This document shows positions 1-7,637 of a stretch of 64,000 nucleotides of DNA, piece by piece; the first letter of the stretch is position 1, and the number at the start of each line of letters is the position of its first letter. The notes beneath the pieces were generated by a model. The model saw only the letters and a list, made by a program, of their open reading frames with translations. It was not told where the DNA came from and did no database searches. This stretch comes from an uncultured Oscillospiraceae bacterium (lineage in GTDB: Bacteria; Bacillota; Clostridia; Oscillospirales; Acutalibacteraceae), in assembly GCA_958448165.1 (NCBI GenBank), contig CAUDCW010000002.1, positions 62,001 to 126,000 of the forward strand, written 5' to 3'. The translations under genes were made by a program, and so were the position numbers.

Positions 1-500
1 TATTTATACAATTTAATCATTTACCATACCATTTTATGCCTCAGCAAAACTATACTTATGTCAGCCTGCAAATACGCTCAACATTCGACTGTGATTTTTG
101 CCCGTAAATAACAAAGCTTCTGACCTGCGGAATCTCAAAATCAAGCAACGGAGCTTCGGCATATAAAATTCCTTATATTCCTTTTTGTAGTCAAACGGCA
201 TTTTGTTTTCACCTTGCTTTCATTTATTATCAAGTCGGTATGTTTTATTATCAAAATTGAAAAACTCCATATACGGCTTTGAATGTATGTCATTAAGCAT
301 TGCTCCTTGAGAATAATTTTACCACGAAGCAACGCCGTTTGTCACGGACATTTTGCTGTACTTTGCAAAAAATATGATGTGACAAATTGCACCAGGCACG
401 GACGGCAAACGAATAAATAATCGCCAAAAAATATTGACAAAATTCGCACATTGCGCTATAATATTATAGCTGTTTGAATGTTAATGACAATATAGTATTC
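1..500. other. Gap with no convincing gene
   Basis: I see no supported gene here. A 63-codon minus-strand frame at 141-332 lacks a good ribosome binding site and resembles nothing I recognise. The tract just before the tRNA (about 430-480) is AT-rich with TTGACA at 434-439 and TATAAT-like sequence further on, and probably includes the tRNA promoter. The stretch may be the worn remains of an older gene. Confidence 0.5.
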
Positions 501-577
501 CGAGGTGTAACTCAGTTTGGTAGAGTGCTTGGTTTGGGACCAAGATGCCGCAGGTTCAAGTCCTGTCACCTCGACCA
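501..577 (+). tRNA. tRNA-Pro, anticodon TGG
   Basis: A full cloverleaf can be drawn. The acceptor stem pairs CGAGGTG (501-507) with CACCTCG (567-573), the anticodon stem CTTGG/CCAAG encloses the loop TTTGGGA with anticodon TGG at 535-537, and the T arm contains GTTCAAGTC. The CCA end is encoded (575-577). It should read proline CCN codons, mainly CCA and CCG. A strong terminator follows immediately, so the tRNA is transcribed as a single unit. Confidence 0.95.
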
Positions 578-580
578 AAA

Positions 581-619
581 AAGAAGTAACTTTTGTCTAC
601 CAAAAGTTACTTCTTTTTT
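581..619 (+). terminator. Intrinsic terminator of tRNA-Pro
   Basis: A perfect 15-bp stem (581-595 with 601-615), a 5-nt loop and a T run. It lies directly behind the tRNA CCA end. Confidence 0.9.
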
Positions 620-790
620 TATCCAAGCCGCAGGCTTGGCATATCATCACGCGTCAGCGTGTATATCATCGCCGTAGGCGCATATCATCAGCCGAAGGCT
701 GTATTACCTGCGGCTTGATGAGATGCAACACTGCGTGATGATGATATGCAATTCCTGCGGAATTGATGCTATACAAGGCTTCGCCTTAAT
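620..790. repeat. Array of small hairpins joined by ATATCATC linkers
   Basis: A series of short perfect hairpins with 3-4 nt loops is strung together: AAGCC/GGCTT, ACGC/GCGT, GCC/GGC, AGCC/GGCT, AATTCC/GGAATT and AAGGC/GCCTT. They are separated by the linker ATATCATC at 641-648, 663-670 and 682-689. The linker recurs in inverted form as GATGATATGC at 740-749, so the whole can close into one multi-arm fold. It lies immediately upstream of a four-helix-bundle gene. I infer a mobile or structured noncoding element linked to that gene. I have seen similar linker-hairpin strings in related gut Clostridia but cannot confirm the family here. Confidence 0.7.
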
Positions 791-835
791 TTGTTTGTGG
801 AAAAGTAGTATAATTCTCTTGAAAGGAGTGGTTAT

Positions 836-1183
836 ATGCCGAAAAATTATTTGCTGATATATTCTGAACAGCTTGCAACAGAAATAGAATTGCTATGCCA
901 AAATATCAAAGCACCATCTAACACTCTTTTTCAGATCCGTAAAAGTTCGAGCAGTGTTTACGCAAACATTCGTGAAGCAAATTACGGGCAAAGCAAAGCG
1001 GATATGCTTTCAAAATTTGAAATTGCTCTTAAGGAATGTAGCGAAACCGAAGGATGGTTGCGTTTGTTGTTCAATACGAACGCGATTGATGAAGAAATCT
1101 ATAAAAACCACAGAAATCTTTGCGGTCGCATTAGGCGACTGTTGATCGCCTCTTGTAAAACATTAAAGGAGGGAACAAAATGA
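836..1183 (+). CDS. Four-helix-bundle protein (S23/Avd-like)
   Basis: This 115-residue, mostly helical, basic protein has the pattern of the four-helix-bundle family first seen in 23S rRNA intervening sequences and related to the Avd accessory proteins of diversity-generating retroelements. Typical features are the SSSVYANIREANY segment near residues 40-52, the KADMLSKFEIALKE segment after it, and a final helix rich in Arg and Leu. The ribosome binding site GAAAGGAG lies 8 bases before the ATG. It follows the hairpin array at 620-790 and overlaps the next gene by ATGA, so the two are co-transcribed. No reverse transcriptase is nearby. These proteins bind nucleic acids in known cases; the role here is unknown. 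Confidence 0.8.
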   Translation: MPKNYLLIYSEQLATEIELLCQNIKAPSNTLFQIRKSSSSVYANIREANYGQSKADMLSKFEIALKECSETEGWLRLLFNTNAIDEEIYKNHRNLCGRIRRLLIASCKTLKEGTK

Positions 1184-1575
1184 AAAAAATATTGTGTATG
1201 CTAATGATCTGTTTTTTCACCTTTTCTTTGTCTGCTTGTGGTGGGATGTCGGTATCAAACAAAATGTATAATGAGATTTCCGATTATGTAACAGAAAATA
1301 TGGATTCGTTTTCCCCGGCAGAAGAAAACGAATTCTACGATTATAAAGCAACGGGGTTAAGTGTTGGTGAAGTATATTACGGGTATTATTACTCTTTCGA
1401 AAACGAATGGTTACTACCTGATTTTTATGGTGGAAACGATTCGGAAAAGATTCAAAATGATATGCACGAAGGTGACGGTGGCGCGTATTTTGGAAAACCT
1501 AACAACGGCACGGATTGGTGCTTTATTAAAAAGATTTCTGATAACTGGTACTATTATGAGTTGCACTGGGCGTAA
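1180..1575 (+). CDS. Small predicted lipoprotein, unknown function
   Basis: This 131-residue protein begins with a lysine pair, a hydrophobic stretch and a lipobox LSAC ending at Cys20, so it should be exported and lipid-anchored on the outer face of the membrane. The mature part is acidic and rich in Tyr, Gly and Asn, with no domain I recognise. Its start codon overlaps the stop of the four-helix-bundle gene (ATGA), and the ribosome binding site AAAGGAGG lies inside that gene, which indicates translational coupling. A strong terminator follows. It may be cargo of the hairpin/four-helix element or a bystander. Confidence 0.7.
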   Translation: MKKILCMLMICFFTFSLSACGGMSVSNKMYNEISDYVTENMDSFSPAEENEFYDYKATGLSVGEVYYGYYYSFENEWLLPDFYGGNDSEKIQNDMHEGDGGAYFGKPNNGTDWCFIKKISDNWYYYELHWA

Positions 1576-1644
1576 AACAAGGGCTACGCATACTTTTGGT
1601 CGTTCTTTCCCCCAATTATACACCTTTTAGTCGCTCTTTCGCAC

Positions 1645-1690
1645 AAAAGTCCGAAACCGTTAATACAATCGGTTTCGGACTTTTATTTTT
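1645..1690 (+). terminator. Terminator after the lipoprotein gene
   Basis: A 15-bp perfect stem (1645-1659 with 1670-1684) and a 10-nt loop, followed by a T-rich tract. It ends the four-helix-bundle/lipoprotein unit. Confidence 0.9.
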
Positions 1691-1825
1691 TTCCTAACTG
1701 AAAAGCCTTGTAAATCAAAGAGCTCTGGCAACAGGGGGTTCAAATTGAGCCCCTTGCTGCCAAAACTTTTTTGCTTTCCGGAGAAAATCATATATTTTTA
1801 TGATTTCCAAATGAACCCCCTCACG

Positions 1826-1879
1826 AGGAAAAGTGTGATTGTATAGGAAAAAGTGTGAGAGATCAGAGGAAAAGTGTGA
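1826..1879. repeat. Three tandem copies of AGGAAAAGTGTGA
   Basis: The motif AGGAAAAGTGTGA occurs at 1826-1838, at 1845-1858 (with one extra A) and at 1867-1879, at spacings of 19 and 22 bases. Multiple short direct repeats like this resemble the transposase-binding ends of IS21-type elements, and the flanking 1720-1820 stretch has its own GGGGGTTCA/TGAACCCCC inverted repeat. No transposase remains, so this is at most an IS end scar. The rest of the gap from 1576 to 1917 shows no gene. Confidence 0.5.
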
Positions 1880-1917
1880 AAGTTAAATGCTTAATTCTCC
1901 CGCAAGATTCCGTATTT

Positions 1918-2202
1918 TCAAAACAGTCGAACAAAGAATTGCTTTATGCTCTCCAAGACCTTGTTTTTTACCGTTTCATCAGCATCTGCTCCCATAAACT
2001 CGTAGCCTCCAAAACGATAAACGTCATAACCCAATAGAGACATCTCTCTATGTGCACGCACCATTTCGCTATATAATTTTGGCGAAGCAGTAGTACCTTC
2101 CGCATAATGCTGTTTACCGTCTATTTCAATAACAATGCGGTATTTATGGGATAATATCATTAGGGAAACACTGAATAAATCACGCTTAAAAGCTGTTTGC
2201 AC
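1918..2202 (-). pseudogene. C-terminal fragment of a DUF559/Vsr-like nuclease-fold protein
   Basis: The frame encodes a recognisable nuclease-fold C-terminus: VIEIDGKQHYAEG, then a helix, then YDVYRFGGYEF. This matches the conserved end of DUF559-like, Vsr-type endonuclease domains in larger proteins. The apparent first 15 or so residues are encoded by the adjoining MITE (2163-2335), not by the original gene. No upstream part of the gene exists beyond the MITE, where a terminator follows. The MITE insertion and a deletion have therefore left only the last ~80 codons, with no proper ribosome binding site. Probably not expressed. Confidence 0.7.
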
Positions 2203-2335
2203 ATCTTGCTTGAATATTTCCCGTCAGCCTGACCAAAAAATCCTCGTAATGTGACAGCATTACTGCGGTTTATTTGTCCAACCTGAAGAAAAATCTAACG
2301 GCGCAATATGCACAAACGGTTTAATCAGTGTTTCC
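2163..2335. mobile_element. MITE family A, copy 1
   Basis: A ~173-bp element bounded by inverted ends GGGAAACACTGAATAAATC (2163-2181) and its near complement ending at 2335. Internally it is one long imperfect palindrome with a central hairpin. The same element, in opposite orientation and about nine-tenths identical, lies at 11073-11243. It codes for nothing and has no transposase, so it would need a partner transposase elsewhere. It cuts off the 5' side of the DUF559 fragment. Confidence 0.85.
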
Positions 2336-2378
2336 TTTATTATTCTTTGTCGGAATAATTGTTTTCAATGAATAAAGA

Positions 2379-2445
2379 AAAGGCAAAAGGTTTCGGAAAG
2401 TAGAATTTTTATCTTTCCGAAACCTTATTTTTTTATTTGCCTTTT
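2379..2445 (-). terminator. Bidirectional terminator
   Basis: A perfect 14-bp stem (2387-2400 with 2413-2426) extended by an outer AAAAGGCAAA/TTTGCCTTTT pairing, with T-rich tracts on both strands. It would end the minus-strand gene at 2497-2973. Confidence 0.85.
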
Positions 2446-2496
2446 TGTTTACAGTGACGCAGATTTTGTGTATTCATCGCTGTAAAGAGTAAAGCT

Positions 2497-2973
2497 CTAT
2501 TCGTGATTTATTGAGCCTGATTCAGTGCCTCTTAAGCGGTGTATGTATTCCAGTGCCTTATCTGTCGGCAATGACTGAAATTCTTCCTCCATACCCAATA
2601 CCACTGCTCGCAGGCATTTTCCAAAACTGTTTTCCGATTCTCTGAATTCCACAACACACGATTTTATCAATGCGTTTTCGGAAGTAATAGTTGCTCTGTC
2701 ACCTGCTTTGTACCGTTTTCCGGTTGCTATAGAATACAAAATATTCTCAAATATTCTGTTGTCACGCTCTTCTCGATTGAAGTTGATGAGCATCTCGATG
2801 TCTGAGTGATCATAGTGTTCGTCCAAGCCTAAGGAGCACGCTATCTGCAGACGGTAATTGTCAGCATATTCATCACATCCTCTATAAGCGTATGTGGACA
2901 TTGTGAAGCAATATCCGATGCGGATTCTGCTCTTTCTCTTTCCTGTTGCGGTCGGTTTGTTGTTTTCGTTCAT
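2497..2973 (-). CDS. Hypothetical protein, unrecognised
   Basis: A 158-residue acidic, soluble protein with no signal peptide, membrane segment or domain I recognise. I chose the ATG at 2973 because AAGGAGG lies 7 bases upstream; a longer frame reaching 3030 has no such site. The N-terminus is polar and basic (residues 1-18), followed by a Tyr/Cys-containing segment and several predicted helices. It stands alone, with a terminator downstream and a 360-base gap upstream, beside the MITE-damaged fragment. It is probably an accessory gene; I cannot assign a function. Confidence 0.6.
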   Translation of the reverse strand: MNENNKPTATGKRKSRIRIGYCFTMSTYAYRGCDEYADNYRLQIACSLGLDEHYDHSDIEMLINFNREERDNRIFENILYSIATGKRYKAGDRATITSENALIKSCVVEFRESENSFGKCLRAVVLGMEEEFQSLPTDKALEYIHRLRGTESGSINHE

Positions 2974-3337
2974 AGTAATCCTCCTTGCATTTTTGCGCAA
3001 AAAGAAAAGGCTGTCTGCTTCTTTTTGCAAAGTTAATATTATTGTAAAAGAGTATAGGAAGATATAGCTATCCCATTAGCTTCTTTTACAATCAAAAAAC
3101 TTTGCAAATGCAAACAACCAACTATAAGCATTTGATTTATGAATAGAGTATATCCCTGCAATTGCGATTTGTCAATACTTTTTTTATTTAATGGGCAATT
3201 ACAGCTCTGCCCCACTCGCACATTGCGAATAATAAATTGTCGCCGGCTGAAACCCGGTTATTTTATCATACTGTCTTGATAAAATCCTTTTGAAGGATTA
3301 TAATGGATAGGAAATATATAACGAAAAGGTGATTATT
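2974..3337. other. Intergenic gap between divergent genes
   Basis: No gene is supported. The gap separates the minus-strand orphan from plus-strand apgM and should contain both promoters. A small hairpin TTTTATCA/TGATAAAA lies at 3261-3284, and the apgM ribosome binding site AAAAGGTG is at 3324-3331. Confidence 0.5.
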
Positions 3338-4561
3338 TTGAAATATGCTGTTGTACTGTGCGACGGTATGGCGGATTATCCCGTTGATGCTCTGTCGGGC
3401 AAAACCCCGATGTCGGTTGCAAAAAAGCCGACTATGAACGCTCTCGCCGCTAAGGCTGAGGTAGGTCTTGTAAAAACCGTTGCAGACGGAATGAAGCCCG
3501 GAAGCGATGTTGCAAACCTGTCGGTTATGGGTTATGATTCTGCAAAATACTACACAGGCAGATCTCCGCTTGAGGCTGCAAGTATAGGAATTGACCTGAA
3601 GGACACAGATGTTACTCTGCGCTGCAACCTTGTAACTCTGAGTGACGAGGAAAATTACGAGGACAAGACTATGGTTGACTACTGTGCCGATGATATTTCC
3701 TCTGAGGAGGCTCGTGAGATAATCGAGTTTATTGAAGAAAAGCTCGGTGACGATGAGTTTAAATTCTATTCCGGTGTCAGCTACCGCCACTGTCTGGTGT
3801 GGAACAACGGTGTGCCAAAGCCGGGTGAGCTTACACCTCCGCACGATATAACGGGCAGAAAAATTACGCAGTATATTCCAAAGGGTGATAATACGGACAA
3901 GCTGTATGCGCTTATGAAAAAGAGCTACGAGCTTTTAAAGGATCACCCTGTGAATAAAAAGAGAATAGAAAACGGCCGCAGACCTGCCAACTCAATCTGG
4001 CTCTGGGGTGAGGGTCAGAAGCCGATGCTCGATAGCTTTGAAAACAAATTCGGCTTAAAGGGCGCTGTTATTTCTGCTGTTGACCTGCTTAAGGGTATCG
4101 GCATTTGTGCAGGAATGAAAACACCCGATGTTGAGGGCGCAACAGGATATATTGACACGAACTTCACAGGCAAGCTTGACGCCGCAGTAGAGAGATTAAA
4201 AGCAGACTGCGACTTTGCCTACATACACGTTGAAGCGCCCGATGAATGCGGTCACAGGGGCGAACAGGAGAACAAGATAAGAGCGATTGAGCTTATTGAC
4301 GAGAAGATACTCACTCCGCTTGTTGAGGAGCTTAAAAAGCTTGGCGACTATGCGGTTATGGTTCTTCCCGACCACCCGACACCGCTGTCTATCCGCACTC
4401 ATTGCAGTGACCCTATCCCCTATCTTATTTACCGCAGCAATGACGAAAAGGAAAGCGGCGTTGCCGTGTTTGACGAGGAAAGCGCAAAAGCAACAGGAAT
4501 ATATGTTGAAAAGGGATATACCCTGATGAACAGGTTTTTAGAAAACCAGTTAGAAGAGTGA
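3338..4561 (+). CDS. apgM: Cofactor-independent phosphoglycerate mutase (archaeal type)
   Basis: It should interconvert 3- and 2-phosphoglycerate in glycolysis and gluconeogenesis, using bound divalent metal rather than bisphosphoglycerate. The ~407-residue length and the alkaline-phosphatase-like metal motifs fit the ApgM family: VVLCDGMADYP at the N-terminus, GSDVANLSVMGYD with the likely catalytic Ser near residue 60, and the C-terminal HVEAPDECGHRG and LPDHPTP motifs. I place the start at the TTG at 3338 because AAAAGGTG lies just upstream; a GTG at 3329 overlaps that site. The usual bacterial GpmI is a different, longer type. A MITE and a strong terminator follow. Confidence 0.93.
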   Translation: MKYAVVLCDGMADYPVDALSGKTPMSVAKKPTMNALAAKAEVGLVKTVADGMKPGSDVANLSVMGYDSAKYYTGRSPLEAASIGIDLKDTDVTLRCNLVTLSDEENYEDKTMVDYCADDISSEEAREIIEFIEEKLGDDEFKFYSGVSYRHCLVWNNGVPKPGELTPPHDITGRKITQYIPKGDNTDKLYALMKKSYELLKDHPVNKKRIENGRRPANSIWLWGEGQKPMLDSFENKFGLKGAVISAVDLLKGIGICAGMKTPDVEGATGYIDTNFTGKLDAAVERLKADCDFAYIHVEAPDECGHRGEQENKIRAIELIDEKILTPLVEELKKLGDYAVMVLPDHPTPLSIRTHCSDPIPYLIYRSNDEKESGVAVFDEESAKATGIYVEKGYTLMNRFLENQLEE

Positions 4562-4578
4562 AGAGTGGAAACGGGGTT

Positions 4579-4693
4579 GTAGGGAACTGGCTTGCCTGTT
4601 CCGGTTCGAACCGCAGTATGTTATTCTCTTCTATAATCTTGCGAGCATTGCAGTAACTGCATCTATCCCGGAACGGTCAAGACCGTTCCCTAC
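4579..4693. mobile_element. MITE family B, copy 1
   Basis: A 115-bp element starting GTAGGGAACTGGC and ending GACCGTTCCCTAC, with imperfect ~26-bp terminal inverted repeats. It is identical to the reverse complement of 7638-7752 except at one base, and a diverged copy is at 52965-53081. A 66-bp tandem duplication of its right end follows, giving a second GGAACGGTCAAGACC end at 4736-4759. Noncoding. Confidence 0.85.
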
Positions 4694-4774
4694 ACATCTG
4701 ATTTTGTAGAGCATCGCAGTAAATACACCTATCTCGGAACGGTCAAGACCGTTTCCTACACATCTCTGCTAAGC

Positions 4775-4816
4775 AAAAAATTCAGCCTGACGCATAATTG
4801 CGTCAGGCTGTTTTTT
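4775..4816. terminator. Bidirectional terminator between apgM and metA
   Basis: CAGCCTGACGCA (4783-4794) pairs perfectly with TGCGTCAGGCTG (4799-4810). Six A's precede and six T's follow, so it can stop both the plus-strand apgM and the minus-strand metA transcripts. Confidence 0.92.
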
Positions 4817-4874
4817 CGGGTTATATTGCTGTACAATATTCAGGACTGCTGTAAAATACATTGTCCTTTTTTAT

Positions 4875-5807
4875 CTATTCAAATAAAATCGCCTTTAAGT
4901 CCTCAAGGTGATACGGCGTCTGCTGATATACATAGTAGTTAAGCCAGTTTGTGAAAAGCAGGTTTGCGTTGCTTTTCCATGTCATCACGGGATTCTCGGA
5001 CGGGTCGTTGTTCGGGAAATAGTTGAACGGAATTGAGGGATGAATCCCCTTGTTTACATCACGGAAGTACTCCCCTGCAAGCGTGTTGCGGTCATACTCG
5101 GCGTGACCCATAACAAAAAACTGTCTGCCGTTTTTATTGCAGATTATTGAAACACCTGCACAGCGTGAGGTCGCAAGAATCTCAAGCTCCTTGTGCTTTT
5201 CTATATCCTCACGGTAAACTCCCGTATATCGGGAGTGGGGCATTGTAAAATAATCGTCAAAGCCACGCATAAGCGGGTGTTTTGGGTTATGCACCGAATG
5301 AGTGTAAATTCCGCTTATCTTTCCGCCAAGCTCGTGCTTAGGAATACCGAAATGGTAGTAAAGCCCTGCCTGTGCGCCCCAGCAGATATGAAAAGTGGAA
5401 TATACGTTTTTCTTGCTCCACTTCATAATCTCGCAAAGCTCTTCCCAGTAGTCAACATCCTCAAACGGCAGCATCTCAACAGGCGCTCCCGTGATTATCA
5501 TACCGTCATAGCTGTTGTCGCGAATCTGGTCAAAGGTCTTATAAAAGTTCTCCATATGGCTTTGAGAGGTATTTTTTGATTTATGAGTCGCAGTCTGCAA
5601 AAGCTCAATATCAACCTGAAGAGGACTGTTTCCCAACAGACGCAGAAGTTGATTTTCGGTGTCGATTTTTGTGGGCATAAGATTAAGAATCAAAATTTTA
5701 AGCGGTCTTATGTCCTGCATTATTGCCCGTTCCTCAGGCATTACAAAGACATTCTCCGATTCCAAAAGGGAAAATGCCGGCAGGTCACTTGGGATTTTTA
5801 TAGGCAT
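4875..5807 (-). CDS. metA: Homoserine O-acetyltransferase (MetA family)
   Basis: It activates homoserine in methionine synthesis by O-acylation. The 310 residues match the MetA family length. The catalytic Cys142 sits in FHICWGAQAG, and His235 and Glu237 in VMGHAEYD complete the triad. Position 111 is Glu (GAPVEMLPF). In this family Glu at 111 goes with acetyl-CoA use and Gly with succinyl-CoA, so I call it an acetyltransferase despite the historical name homoserine O-succinyltransferase. The start has GAAGGGCG upstream. It lies 160 bases behind proS on the same strand and could be read through from it. I found no SAM riboswitch upstream. Confidence 0.95.
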   Translation of the reverse strand: MPIKIPSDLPAFSLLESENVFVMPEERAIMQDIRPLKILILNLMPTKIDTENQLLRLLGNSPLQVDIELLQTATHKSKNTSQSHMENFYKTFDQIRDNSYDGMIITGAPVEMLPFEDVDYWEELCEIMKWSKKNVYSTFHICWGAQAGLYYHFGIPKHELGGKISGIYTHSVHNPKHPLMRGFDDYFTMPHSRYTGVYREDIEKHKELEILATSRCAGVSIICNKNGRQFFVMGHAEYDRNTLAGEYFRDVNKGIHPSIPFNYFPNNDPSENPVMTWKSNANLLFTNWLNYYVYQQTPYHLEDLKAILFE

Positions 5808-5876
5808 TTCACGCCCTTCTTTCTTTAAAAATTTTGAAAAATAATATTTGGGGTTATTCGCATTACCGCAGCGAGT

Positions 5877-5960
5877 TTTTCTTAATTCAAGAGCAGAGAA
5901 GCTGCGACAACAATTTCTCCACTCTGTTCTCTCTTCTCTTTTCTCTGCCGTAAAGCGGCA
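5877..5960. repeat. Small hairpin repeat, family C
   Basis: TTCTTAATTCAAGAGCAG...CTGCGAC followed by a C/T-rich tail. It matches the family C copies near 7566, 38680, 53106 and 54870. Noncoding, in the proS-metA gap. Confidence 0.6.
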
Positions 5961-5966
5961 TACATA

Positions 5967-7412
5967 TCAATACGCCTTGCCCCAATATACCATATGCTTA
6001 GCAGGCTTGCCGCAGCATACGCACTTGTCGCTCAGATGCTCCTGCTCAAAAGGTATGCAGCGTGAGCCAACGCCTGTAAGCTCCTTGACCTTATCCTCGC
6101 ATTCCTCGTCACCGCACCACATAGCTTTTATAAAGCCGTCGCCGTTTTCTTCAAGAGCCTTTGTGATTTCGTCGAGCGTTGTGCAGGAATAGGTCTTTTT
6201 CTCTCTGTTTTCAAGAGCCTTCTTGTAAAGTCCATCGTGAACCTCCTGAAGCTTAGTTTGTACCTCCTGCTCCAGATTATCAAGGCTTACAACGGTTTTT
6301 TCATTATTATGTCTTGTCACAAGAACACACTGGTTATTTTCAATATCTCGGGGACCGATCTCGATTCTTACGGGAACGCCCTTCATCTCATATTCCGAGA
6401 ACTTCCAGCCCGGGCTGTTGTCGCTGTCGTCTGTCTTAACTCTTACAGACTTTGAAAGTGTGGCTCTTATCTCCTCTGCCTTTTCAAGCACGCCCGGCTT
6501 GTGCTGAGCGATAGGAACTATTACAGCCTGAATCGGTGCAACGGCAGGCGGCAGAACAAGACCGTTGTCGTCGCCGTGAGTCATAATGATAGCGCCGATA
6601 AGTCTTGTGGTTACGCCCCACGAGGTCTGGAACGGATGAACCAGCTTGTTCTCCTTGTTTGTATATGTTATGTCAAACGCCTTTGCAAAGCCATCGCCGA
6701 AATAGTGCGATGTGCCTGCCTGCAAAGCCTTGCCGTCGTGCATAAGAGCCTCTATTGCGTATGTAGCCTCAGCACCGGCGAACTTGTCGCTGTCCGTCTT
6801 TCTGCCCTTAACAACAGGCATTGCAAGGCTTTCTTCACAGAATTTTGCATAGACGTTGAGCATACGCTCTGTTTCCTCAATTGCCTCCTCGGCTGTTGCG
6901 TGAATTGTGTGACCCTCCTGCCACAAAAACTCACGGCTTCTGAGGAACGGTCTTGTGGTCTTTTCCCAGCGGACAACGCTTACCCACTGGTTATAAAGCT
7001 TCGGCAAATCACGCCAGCTGTGAACTATATTTGCATAGTGCTCGCAGAAAAGAGTTTCAGAGGTCGGACGGACGCACAGCCTGTCTTCAAGCTTTTCGTT
7101 GCCGCCGTGTGTCACCCACGCAACCTCAGGTGCAAAGCCTTCAACGTGGTCCTTCTCTTTCTGTAGAAGGCTCTCGGGAATAAACATCGGCATACATACG
7201 TTTTCGTGACCCGTTTCTTTAAACATCGAGTCAAGTATTTTCTGGATATTCTCCCATATTGCATAGCCGTAGGGTCTTATTACCATACAACCCTTAACGC
7301 TTGTATATTCAATAAGCTCCGCTTTTTTTACAATATCGGTGTACCATTTTGCAAAGTCCTCATCCATTGAGGTAATCTCTTTAACGAGCTTTTTATCGTT
7401 GTTCTTTGCCAT
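5967..7412 (-). CDS. proS: Prolyl-tRNA synthetase, short (eukaryote/archaeal-like) type
   Basis: It charges tRNA-Pro with proline. The 481 residues lack the large editing insertion of E. coli-type ProRS and match the ProS type 3 (archaeal/eukaryotic-like) class. Class II motifs are visible: the PTSETLFCEHY segment, RWEKTTRPFLRSREFLWQEG (motif 2) and the C-terminal zinc-binding-like CVCCGKPAKHMVYWGKAY end with terminal Tyr. The start is the ATG at 7412, preceded by CAGGAG at good spacing; an upstream GTG at 7421 overlaps that site. A 17-spacer sigma-A promoter lies at 7463-7491. I see no T-box leader. Confidence 0.96.
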   Translation of the reverse strand: MAKNNDKKLVKEITSMDEDFAKWYTDIVKKAELIEYTSVKGCMVIRPYGYAIWENIQKILDSMFKETGHENVCMPMFIPESLLQKEKDHVEGFAPEVAWVTHGGNEKLEDRLCVRPTSETLFCEHYANIVHSWRDLPKLYNQWVSVVRWEKTTRPFLRSREFLWQEGHTIHATAEEAIEETERMLNVYAKFCEESLAMPVVKGRKTDSDKFAGAEATYAIEALMHDGKALQAGTSHYFGDGFAKAFDITYTNKENKLVHPFQTSWGVTTRLIGAIIMTHGDDNGLVLPPAVAPIQAVIVPIAQHKPGVLEKAEEIRATLSKSVRVKTDDSDNSPGWKFSEYEMKGVPVRIEIGPRDIENNQCVLVTRHNNEKTVVSLDNLEQEVQTKLQEVHDGLYKKALENREKKTYSCTTLDEITKALEENGDGFIKAMWCGDEECEDKVKELTGVGSRCIPFEQEHLSDKCVCCGKPAKHMVYWGKAY

Positions 7413-7462
7413 TTTCAACACTCCTGTTTTTTGAAATCCGCTGATTAGGACATAGTATATTA

Positions 7463-7491
7463 ATTATACATAAACACCGTACATTTTTCAA
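7463..7491 (-). promoter_or_regulatory. Sigma-A promoter for proS
   Basis: On the minus strand, TTGAAA (7491-7486), a 17-base spacer and TATAAT (7468-7463), about 50 bases before the proS start. Confidence 0.75.
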
Positions 7492-7529
7492 CATAAATTT
7501 TTTATAAGAGTTGAGATTAAAGAGGGTGC

Positions 7530-7600
7530 GGTGAAGCACCGCAATAAATAATGAATAAAGAATAATTGTGGTAGTCGCAGCTACGCTGCTCTTTTTATTA
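7530..7600. repeat. Family C hairpin repeat, inverted copy
   Basis: Reverse-oriented copy of the GAGCAGCGTAGCTGCGAC repeat (about 7574-7592), preceded by a GCGGTG/CACCGC hairpin near 7530-7544. Noncoding. It sits between the proS promoter and MITE B copy 2. Confidence 0.6.
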
Positions 7601-7637
7601 AAAATGTGTGGCTATGGCTGAAACCTGAAATAGAATC

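Noticed and set aside
474..738. Two plus-strand frames over the tRNA-Pro region
   Set aside because: They run through the tRNA, its terminator and the hairpin array and cannot be real genes.
1918..2202. Intact small nuclease gene
   Set aside because: The N-terminus is MITE sequence and only the C-terminal part of the domain remains, so I list it as a pseudogene.
5808..5966. SAM riboswitch before metA
   Set aside because: The gap holds a family C repeat and no recognisable SAM-I or SAM-II core.
6501..7166. A 221-codon plus-strand frame opposite proS
   Set aside because: An antisense shadow of a well-supported gene, Cys-rich and without a ribosome binding site or family resemblance.
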